From contig JAFABT010000041.1 in NCBI GenBank assembly GCA_023425905.1, positions 1 through 18,775 on the forward strand: a stretch of DNA of 18,775 nt. Direction: 5' to 3'. The DNA is from Actinomycetes bacterium (lineage in GTDB: Bacteria; Actinomycetota; Actinomycetes; Actinomycetales; Cellulomonadaceae). The position numbers and the translations under genes were made by a program. Under the pieces are notes generated by a model. The model worked only from the letters and a program-made list of their open reading frames with translations, searched no databases and had not been told where the DNA came from. Numbering within the stretch: the first letter of the stretch is position 1; every line of letters starts with the position of its first letter. Shown here one piece after another: positions 12,896-18,775 of this stretch.

Positions 12896-14572
12896 AATCC
12901 CGCCCAGCTCTCCGAGGCGATCGGTGCTGCCCTCGCGGCCGCCGTCGCCGACGGCACCCTCGCCCTCGCCCCTGCGGACCTCCCCGAGACGGTCCACGTC
13001 GAGCGACCCCGGCAGCGCGAGCACGGCGACTGGGCGACGAACGTCGCGCTGCAGCTCGCGAAGAAGGCCGGGACGAACCCGCGCGCCTTCGCGGAGGAGC
13101 TCGCGCGCCGCGTCGCCGACACCGAGGGCGTTGCCCGCGTCGACGTCGCAGGCCCGGGCTTCCTCAACATCACGCTCTCCGCCGAGGCGGCCGGCGCGCT
13201 CGCCCGGACGATCCTCGAGGCGGGGGAGGCGTTCGGGCGGTCCGACGCGCTCGCGGGACAGGCGATCAACCTCGAGTTCGTCTCCGCGAACCCGACGGGC
13301 CCCATCCACATCGGCGGCGTCCGTTGGGCGGCCGTCGGTGACTCGCTCGCCCGCGTCCTGGAGGCGGCCGGCGCCCGCGTAGGGCGCGAGTACTACTTCA
13401 ACGACCCCGGCGAGCAGATCGCCCGCTTCGCCCGCTCCCTGCTCGCGCGTGCGCGCGGCGAGGAGGCGCCCGAGGACGGCTACGGCGGGCAGTACATCAC
13501 CGACATCGCCGCGCAGGTCACGGCGGCTGAGGTCGCCGCCGGGCGTCCCGACCCCGCAACGCTGCCCGACGCCGATGCTCAGGAGACCTTCCGCGCCCGC
13601 GGCGTCGAGCTGATGTTCGGCGAGATCCGGTCCTCGCTCCATGACTTCGGTGTCGACTTCGACGTCTACTTCCACGAGGACTCGCTCCACGAGTCCGGGG
13701 CGGTCGAGCGGGCCGTCGCCCGGCTGCGCGAGCTCGGGCACATCTTCGAGCAGGACGGTGCGACGTGGCTGCGCACGACGGACTTCGGTGACGACAAGGA
13801 CCGCGTCATCATCAAGTCCGACGGCAACGCCGCGTACATCGCGGGCGACCTCGCCTACTACCTCGACAAGCGTGAGCGTGGCTTCGACCGCGTCGTCATC
13901 ATGCTCGGCGCTGACCATCACGGGTACATCGGGCGCATGATGGCGATGTGCGCGGCCTTCGGGGACACCCCGTGGGTCAACCTCGAGATCCTCATCGGTC
14001 AGCTCGTCAACCTTGTGCGCGACGGGGAGCCCATCCGGATGTCCAAGCGCGCCGGGACCGTCATCACGCTCGAGGACCTCGTCGGTGCCGTGGGCGTCGA
14101 TGCCGCGCGGTACTCCCTCGCCCGGTCCTCGGCGGACCAGTCGATCGACCTCGACCTCGACCTGCTCGCCCGGGCCACGAACGAGAACCCCGTGTTCTAC
14201 GTCCAGTACGCGCACGCCCGCACGTGCTCGGTCGGCCGCAACGCCGCCGACCTCGGCGTCGCGCGGGCCGACGGCTTCGACCCCTCGCTGCTCGACCACC
14301 CGAGCGAGGCGGCGCTGCTCGGCGCGCTCGGTGACTTCCCGCGCGTCGTCGCGCAGGCCGCCGAGCTGCGCGAACCGCACCGCGTCGCGCGGTACCTCGA
14401 GGACCTCGCCGGCAGGTACCACAAGTGGTACGACCAGCGCCGTGTGACGCCGCTCGGCGACGAGGACGTCACGGACGTCCACCGCACCCGGCTGTGGCTC
14501 AACGACGCGACTCGTCAGGTCCTCGCCAACGGCCTCGGCCTGCTCGGCGTCACGGCCCCGGAGCGGATGTGA
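12893..14572 (+). CDS. argS: Arginyl-tRNA synthetase
   Basis: 559 residues; charges tRNA-Arg with arginine using ATP. The N-terminal Add-1 tRNA D-loop recognition domain covers about 1-110. The class I catalytic core includes SANPTGPIHIGGVRWAAVGD, with the HIGH-equivalent H139-I-G-G142, and MSKRAGT (383-389) in the KMSKS position. The C-terminal DALR anticodon-binding helix bundle covers about 430-559, ending in NGLGLLGVTAPERM. HIGG instead of HIGH and MSKR instead of KMSKS are, as far as I recall, usual for actinobacterial ArgRS, so activity is expected. The GTG start fits the homology and lies behind a -10 box. It overlaps lysA by four bases (GTGA), the standard argS-lysA arrangement in actinobacteria. 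Confidence 0.97.
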   Translation: MNPAQLSEAIGAALAAAVADGTLALAPADLPETVHVERPRQREHGDWATNVALQLAKKAGTNPRAFAEELARRVADTEGVARVDVAGPGFLNITLSAEAAGALARTILEAGEAFGRSDALAGQAINLEFVSANPTGPIHIGGVRWAAVGDSLARVLEAAGARVGREYYFNDPGEQIARFARSLLARARGEEAPEDGYGGQYITDIAAQVTAAEVAAGRPDPATLPDADAQETFRARGVELMFGEIRSSLHDFGVDFDVYFHEDSLHESGAVERAVARLRELGHIFEQDGATWLRTTDFGDDKDRVIIKSDGNAAYIAGDLAYYLDKRERGFDRVVIMLGADHHGYIGRMMAMCAAFGDTPWVNLEILIGQLVNLVRDGEPIRMSKRAGTVITLEDLVGAVGVDAARYSLARSSADQSIDLDLDLLARATNENPVFYVQYAHARTCSVGRNAADLGVARADGFDPSLLDHPSEAALLGALGDFPRVVAQAAELREPHRVARYLEDLAGRYHKWYDQRRVTPLGDEDVTDVHRTRLWLNDATRQVLANGLGLLGVTAPERM

Positions 14573-15936
14573 GCGGCGTCGGCGCGCTCGCCGGGACGCC
14601 GTGGCCCGCCTCGGCCCAGCGCCTGCTCGACGGGGCCATGGCAGTCGGCGGGGTCGGCCTGCCCGAGCTCGTCGCTCAGCACGGGACCCCTGCGTACGTG
14701 CTCGACGAGTCCGACCTGCGCCATCGTGCCCGCAGGATGCGCGAGGCCTTCGAGGTGGCGTTCGCCTCCATCGGCGCCGAGGTCGACGTCTACTACGCGG
14801 GCAAGGCGTTTCTCTCGGTCGCCGTCGCGCGGTGGGTGCACGAGGAAGGTCTGTGCGTCGACACCGCGACGGGCGGAGAGCTCGCGATCGCGCTGCGCGC
14901 AGGCGTCCCTGGGTCCGCGATCGGCCTGCACGGCAACAACAAGTCCGACGAGGAGATCCGCACCGCCCTCGCCGCCGGGGTGGGACGACTCATCCTCGAC
15001 TCGCTCGTCGAGGTCGACCGGGTCGCGGACCTCGCGGCTGAGGCCGGCGTCGTCGCGCCCGTCATGGTGCGGGTGACGACGGGCGTGCACGCGGGTGGGC
15101 ACGAGTACATCTCGACGGCGCACGAGGACCAGAAGTTCGGCCTCTCGCTCGTCGTCGACGCGGCTGGCACGTCGCCCGCGATGCGCGTGCTGCGCGCGGT
15201 CCTCGCCCGGCCCGAGCTGAGGCTGCTCGGCATCCACTCCCACATCGGCTCCCAGATCCTCGACCCGGCAGGCTTCCCCGTCGCCGCGGAGAAGATCCTC
15301 GCGCTGCGGGCGGAGCTCGCTGCGGAGACCGGGTACCTCGTCGACGAGGTCGACCTCGGCGGCGGCTTCGGGGTGGCGTACCTGCCCACGGAGTCCGACC
15401 TCGACCCTGCCCACGTCGCGAAGGCTCAGGCCGAGGCCGTTGCGGTCCTCTGCGAGCGGATGGGCACGCCCTTGCCGCGGTTCTCCGTCGAGCCCGGACG
15501 CGCGATCGTCGGCCCGACTACCCTCACCGTCTACACGGTCGGCACGGTCAAGCCGGTGACGCTCGAGGACGGGCGCGTGCGGACGTACGTCTCGATCGAC
15601 GGCGGCATGAGCGACAACCTGCGTCCCGCGCTCTACCGCGCGGACTACCACGCGGAGATCGTCTCGCGGGTGTCGGACGCGGAGCCGGTGCTCGCCCGCG
15701 TCGTCGGCAAGCACTGCGAGTCGGGCGACGTCGTCGTCCACGAGGTGCAGCTACCGGGCGACATCCGGGCCGGGGACCTGCTCGCGATCGCGGTCACGGG
15801 CGCATACGGCCGGTCGATGGCGTCGAACTACAACCAGGTCCCGCGCCCGCCCGTCGTCGCCGTCGCGGACGGCGCTACCCGGGTGCTCGTGCGTCGGGAG
15901 ACGGTCGAGGACCTGCTCGCGCTCGACCTCGGCTGA
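14569..15936 (+). CDS. lysA: Diaminopimelate decarboxylase
   Basis: 455 residues; removes CO2 from meso-diaminopimelate to give L-lysine, the last step of lysine synthesis, and so also draws on the cell-wall precursor pool. The PLP-binding alanine racemase-like TIM barrel has the Schiff-base lysine K79 in YYAGKAFLS, H223-S-H225-IGSQ, the glycine loop LGGGFG and EPGRAIV for phosphate. The C-terminal beta domain carries C383 in CESGDVV, which completes the partner active site in the dimer, and GAYGRSMASNYN. The GTG overlaps the argS stop as GTGA, so translation is coupled. The frame is open further upstream but that part is argS shadow. A 163-bp gap follows before hom. Confidence 0.96.
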   Translation: MSGVGALAGTPWPASAQRLLDGAMAVGGVGLPELVAQHGTPAYVLDESDLRHRARRMREAFEVAFASIGAEVDVYYAGKAFLSVAVARWVHEEGLCVDTATGGELAIALRAGVPGSAIGLHGNNKSDEEIRTALAAGVGRLILDSLVEVDRVADLAAEAGVVAPVMVRVTTGVHAGGHEYISTAHEDQKFGLSLVVDAAGTSPAMRVLRAVLARPELRLLGIHSHIGSQILDPAGFPVAAEKILALRAELAAETGYLVDEVDLGGGFGVAYLPTESDLDPAHVAKAQAEAVAVLCERMGTPLPRFSVEPGRAIVGPTTLTVYTVGTVKPVTLEDGRVRTYVSIDGGMSDNLRPALYRADYHAEIVSRVSDAEPVLARVVGKHCESGDVVVHEVQLPGDIRAGDLLAIAVTGAYGRSMASNYNQVPRPPVVAVADGATRVLVRRETVEDLLALDLG

Positions 15937-15981
15937 AGCATCGGCCGTGGGCACGCTCGCCGTCGTCCCCCTGTGGCGTGG

Positions 15982-16115
15982 GAGGATGCCCGCGTGACCG
16001 CATGACGGTCGCCCGGTCGACGGCCCGCACGGGCCCGTCCCGACCACCCCGTCGAACCGCCCAGGCCTCCGGCCGAGACGTAGGAAGCGCAGGTCACCCG
16101 TGCCCGCACCGCTGA
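15982..16115 (+). promoter_or_regulatory. hom leader region with overlapping mini-ORFs and a hairpin
   Basis: GGAGG at 15981-15985 is followed by three short frames joined by start/stop overlaps. ATG-CCC-GCG-TGA (15986-15997) overlaps GTG-ACC-GCA-TGA (15994-16005), which overlaps a 37-codon ATG frame (16002-16115) that runs over the hom start. GAGGAT (15982-15987) is a -10-like box six bases before the 15994 GTG, the same spacing as at argS. GACGGCCC and GGGCCCGTC (16019-16026, 16031-16039) form a hairpin with one bulged base. A promoter or translational leader for hom is possible; none of it is proven. Confidence 0.3.
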
Positions 16116-17395
16116 AGATCGCCCTCCTCGGCTGCGGGGTCGTCGGGTCCCAGGTGGCCCGCGCCCTCACGGAGCAGGCGGTCGACCTCGCAGCACGCGC
16201 GGGCGCCCCGCTCGAGCTCGTCGGCATCGCGGTGCGTGACACCAGCGCCCACCGGGACGGCATCACGGGCACCGCCGTGGAGCAGCTGCTCACGACCGAC
16301 GCCGCGGGCCTCGTCGAGCGCGCCGACGTCGTCGTCGAGCTCATGGGCGGGATCGACCCGGCGAGGGCCCTCGTCCTCGCCGCGTTGCGCGCCGGTGCGT
16401 CCGTCGTCACCGCGAACAAGGCCCTGCTCGCCCAGCACGGCCCCGAGCTCTACGCGGCCGCCGACGCCGCGGGTGTCGACCTCCTCTTCGAAGCCGCCGT
16501 CGCGGGCGCCGTCCCCGTCGTGCGCGCCGTGCGCGAGTCGCTCGCGGGCGACCGCGTCGAGCGCGTCATGGGCATCGTCAACGGCACGACGAACTACGTC
16601 CTCGACCGCATGACGCGCGAGGGCCTCGGCCTCGAGGAGGTCGTCCGGGACGCTCAGCAGCTCGGCTACGCCGAGGCGGACCCGACCGCCGACGTCGAGG
16701 GCCACGATGCCGCCGCGAAGGTCGCGATCCTCGCCTCCCTCGCGTTCCACACGCGCGTCGCGCTGTCTGACGTCGCGTGCGAGGGGATCATGTCCGTGTC
16801 CGCGGACGACGTCGCATGGGCCGCGCGCACCGGCCACGTCGTCAAGCTCCTCGGCATCGCCGAGCGGACGCCCGAGGGCGTCATCGCCCGCGTCCACCCG
16901 ACGCTCGTCCCGCTGAGCCACCCGCTCGCGTCCGTCCACGGGTCGTTCAACGCGGTGTTCATCGAGGCAGCCGGCGCGGGGGAGCTCATGTTCTACGGCC
17001 GTGGCGCGGGCGGCGCTCCGACGGCCTCCGCCGTGCTCGGGGACGTCGTCGCGGCCGCACGGCACCGTGTGCTCGGCGGGCGAGCCCCGGCCGAGTCCTC
17101 CTACGCGGACCTCCCCGTGCTGCCCGCCGCTTCCGCGCGCACGCGGCTCCAGGTCCGGCTCGCCGTCGCCGACCGGCCCGGGGTCCTCGAGCGGGTCGCC
17201 GCGGTGTTCGCCGCGAACGGCGTCTCGATCGAGCAGGTGCAGCAGACGGCCGAGCACACCGAGGGGGGCCTCGCGACGCTCGTCATCACGACCCACGAGG
17301 CGACCCAGAGCGCGCTCGAGGCGACCGTCACCGCAACGGACGCGCTCGACGTCGTGAGCAGCGTCATCTCCGTTCTTCGCGTCGAAGGGATCTGA
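16100..17395 (+). CDS. hom: Homoserine dehydrogenase with ACT domain
   Basis: 431 residues; reduces L-aspartate-4-semialdehyde to L-homoserine with NAD(P)H, the branch toward threonine and methionine. The N-terminal Rossmann domain has GCGVVG (11-16) and TANK with K107. The catalytic domain has NGTTNYVLDRM, EADPTADVEGHDAAAK with K207, and HTRV. A C-terminal ACT domain (about 350-431; RLQVRLAVADRPGVLERVAAVFAANGVSI) usually provides feedback inhibition by threonine. The GTG at 16100 has AGG (16091-16093) six bases upstream. It is followed three bases after its stop by thrC, so hom-thrC-thrB form an operon. No fusion to aspartokinase, as is normal in actinobacteria. Confidence 0.96.
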   Translation: MPAPLKIALLGCGVVGSQVARALTEQAVDLAARAGAPLELVGIAVRDTSAHRDGITGTAVEQLLTTDAAGLVERADVVVELMGGIDPARALVLAALRAGASVVTANKALLAQHGPELYAAADAAGVDLLFEAAVAGAVPVVRAVRESLAGDRVERVMGIVNGTTNYVLDRMTREGLGLEEVVRDAQQLGYAEADPTADVEGHDAAAKVAILASLAFHTRVALSDVACEGIMSVSADDVAWAARTGHVVKLLGIAERTPEGVIARVHPTLVPLSHPLASVHGSFNAVFIEAAGAGELMFYGRGAGGAPTASAVLGDVVAAARHRVLGGRAPAESSYADLPVLPAASARTRLQVRLAVADRPGVLERVAAVFAANGVSIEQVQQTAEHTEGGLATLVITTHEATQSALEATVTATDALDVVSSVISVLRVEGI

Positions 17396-17398
17396 GCA

Positions 17399-18490
17399 GT
17401 GGCACACCAGTGGCGGGGCATCATCGCCGAGTACGCCGAGCGCCTGCCGGCGCACGTCCAGGACTCGATCGTCACGCTCGGCGAGGGTGGCACGCCGCTC
17501 GTGCCCGCGCCGGCGATCTCCGCGCGCGTCGGCGCCGAGGTGTTCGTCAAGGTCGAGGGCATGAACCCGACGGGCTCGTTCAAGGACCGCGGGATGACGA
17601 CGGCGATCTCCGCCGCGGCAGGCCGGGGCGCCAAGGTCGTCGTGTGCGCGTCGACGGGCAACACGTCGGCGTCCGCCGCGGCGTACGCGACCCGCGCAGG
17701 CATGGTCTGCGCGGTGCTCGTGCCGGACGGCAAGATCGCGATGGGCAAGCTCTCGCAGGCCGTCGCGCACGGCGCGCGGCTGCTCCAGGTCGACGGCAAC
17801 TTCGACGACTGCCTGATCGCCGCCCGCAAGCTTGCCGAGTACTACCCGGTCGAGCTCGTGAACTCGATCAACCTCGACCGCATCCAGGGGCAGAAGACGG
17901 CGTCCTTCGAGATCGTCGACGCCCTCGGCGACGCTCCCGACATCCACGTGCTCCCCGTCGGCAACGCGGGCAACATCAGGGGCTACTGGCAGGGCTACCG
18001 CGAGTACGCGGGGCTCGACGACGGCGCTGAGCACGACGCGGTCTCGACGCGCACCCCGACGATGTGGGGCTTCCAGGCGGCGGGTGCCGCGCCGCTCGTC
18101 GCGGGCCACCCGATCGACCACCCCGAGACGATCGCGACCGCGATCCGGATCGGCAACCCTGCGTCCTGGGACCACGCGCTCGACGCCCGCGACACGTCGC
18201 GCGGCCTCATCGAGTCGGTCACGGACGGGGAGATCCTCGCTGCGCACCGTGTGCTGTCCGCCGAGGTGGGCGTGTTCGTCGAGCCCGCCTCCGCGGCCGG
18301 GGTCGCGGGCGTGCTGCGTCTCGCCGACGAGGGGCGCGTGCCGGCCGGTGCGCGGATCGTCATCACCGTGACCGGTCACGGCCTCAAGGACCCGCAGTGG
18401 GCGCTCAAGGGGCTCGACGGCGTCGAGGTCGCACCGGACCGCGTGACGGCCGACGTCGTGTCGATCGCCGACGCGCTCGACCTGTCCTGA
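17399..18490 (+). CDS. thrC: Threonine synthase
   Basis: 363 residues; a PLP enzyme converting O-phospho-L-homoserine and water to L-threonine and phosphate. It is the short type lacking the long N-terminal extension of the E. coli/yeast class. Visible motifs are LGEGGTPLV (27-35), GSFKDRGM with Schiff-base K62, the substrate/cofactor loop CASTGNTSASAAAYA, the phosphate-binding PVGNAGNIRGYWQGY, and EPASAAGVAG near the C-terminus. The GTG start lies three bases after the hom stop, with AAGGGA about eight bases before it. The next gene, thrB, begins 13 bases after its stop. It acts after hom and thrB in the same pathway. Confidence 0.97.
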   Translation: MAHQWRGIIAEYAERLPAHVQDSIVTLGEGGTPLVPAPAISARVGAEVFVKVEGMNPTGSFKDRGMTTAISAAAGRGAKVVVCASTGNTSASAAAYATRAGMVCAVLVPDGKIAMGKLSQAVAHGARLLQVDGNFDDCLIAARKLAEYYPVELVNSINLDRIQGQKTASFEIVDALGDAPDIHVLPVGNAGNIRGYWQGYREYAGLDDGAEHDAVSTRTPTMWGFQAAGAAPLVAGHPIDHPETIATAIRIGNPASWDHALDARDTSRGLIESVTDGEILAAHRVLSAEVGVFVEPASAAGVAGVLRLADEGRVPAGARIVITVTGHGLKDPQWALKGLDGVEVAPDRVTADVVSIADALDLS

Positions 18491-18503
18491 TCGGGGACGG
18501 CAG

Positions 18504-18775
18504 ATGAGGCTCGGCAGCGATCACGTCCGCGTCCGCGTCCCCGCGACGAGCGCGAACCTCGGACCAGGCTTCGACGCGCTCGGTCTCGCGCTCGGCCTCG
18601 TCGACGAGATCGAGGTCCGCGCGCTCGGCTCCGACGAGGTGCGGGTCCACGTCGAGGGCGAAGGAGCCGACGAGGTCCCGGGCGATGCGACGCACCTCGT
18701 CGTCCGGGCGATCCGGCACGCGCTCGAGCACGTCGGTGCGCCCCTCACGGGCCTCGAGCTCACCTGCCGCAACGC
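18504..18775 (+). CDS. thrB: Homoserine kinase, N-terminal part (cut by window end)
   Basis: The first 90 codons are present. The protein begins MRLGSDHVRVRVPATSANLGPGFDALGLALGL, the N-terminal GHMP-kinase strand and motif 1 of homoserine kinase, which phosphorylates L-homoserine with ATP to feed threonine synthase. The ATG at 18504 is preceded by GGGGA about seven bases away. The family is about 290-320 residues long, so roughly two thirds, including the ATP-binding PxxxGLGSSAA loop, lies beyond the window. Close spacing after thrC makes it the third gene of the hom-thrC-thrB operon. Confidence 0.95.
   Translation, partial: MRLGSDHVRVRVPATSANLGPGFDALGLALGLVDEIEVRALGSDEVRVHVEGEGADEVPGDATHLVVRAIRHALEHVGAPLTGLELTCRN

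Noticed and set aside
13310..13318. ArgRS HIGH motif reads HIGG, first taken as a missing catalytic residue
   Set aside because: As far as I recall, actinobacterial ArgRS normally has HIGG/HLGG followed by xRWAAVGD, and the rest of the core is intact, so this is a lineage variant and not a defect.
16094..18379. 761-codon minus-strand frame opposite hom and thrC
   Set aside because: Shadow of two clearly conserved genes; no domain, signal or start context.
1..18775. CRISPR arrays, rRNA genes, known riboswitches, phage structural or conjugation genes
   Set aside because: No regularly spaced repeats, no rRNA motifs, no recognised aptamer and no such gene families were seen on either strand.

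Overview
This is a high-GC actinobacterial chromosome segment, most like Micrococcales (a Cellulomonas/Sanguibacter-type relative; genus not certain). The evidence is the GC-saturated third codon positions, many GTG starts, apparent leaderless genes, a Rv1264-type class III adenylyl cyclase, the actinobacterial form of ArgRS, and the argS-lysA-hom-thrC-thrB order. Almost all of it can be assigned to known families. I did not find a convincing multi-gene undescribed system; the least explained part is a two-gene secreted protease/lipoprotein unit in an insertion-scarred region.

Left part (1-3724): the 3' end of birA, then a class III adenylyl cyclase with a probable leaderless GTG start. Convergent to it is an SRAP (HMCES/YedK-type) abasic-site crosslinking gene on the minus strand. 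Divergent from SRAP is a Bcr/CflA-type MFS drug exporter. A 40-residue single-pass membrane ORF (minus) follows, with an unusual cluster of inverted repeats upstream of it. The stretch ends in strong hairpins that close the adhE transcript.

Middle (3725-8148): adhE (minus), a full bifunctional acetaldehyde-CoA/alcohol dehydrogenase for mixed-acid/ethanol fermentation, with a readable promoter and a candidate operator. About 130 bp upstream of its start lies a complete 1302-bp IS3-family element (6638-7939) with 28-bp imperfect terminal inverted repeats, orfA/orfB and a -1 frameshift window. It abuts the decayed 3' end of an IS30-family transposase with an in-frame stop. No target duplication is visible, so the junction has probably been rearranged.

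Accessory unit (8149-10486): a clear promoter sits immediately beside the IS30 remnant and drives two translationally coupled genes. These are a secreted C39-like cysteine peptidase with intact Cys-His-Asp and oxyanion Gln, and a lipoprotein with beta-propeller-like features. Both are visibly AT-richer than their neighbours and look recently acquired. A tRNA-Arg(CCG) gene on the minus strand, with a 15-bp terminator hairpin, marks the right edge.

Right part (10888-18775): a FadR-type GntR regulator (minus) is divergent from a CynX/NimT-type MFS transporter, with a large nested inverted repeat between them as a likely operator. Then comes the conserved cluster argS, lysA (GTGA overlap), hom, thrC and thrB (truncated by the window end). 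These supply arginyl-tRNA, lysine and threonine. The gap before hom holds a chain of overlapping mini-ORFs that could be a leader.
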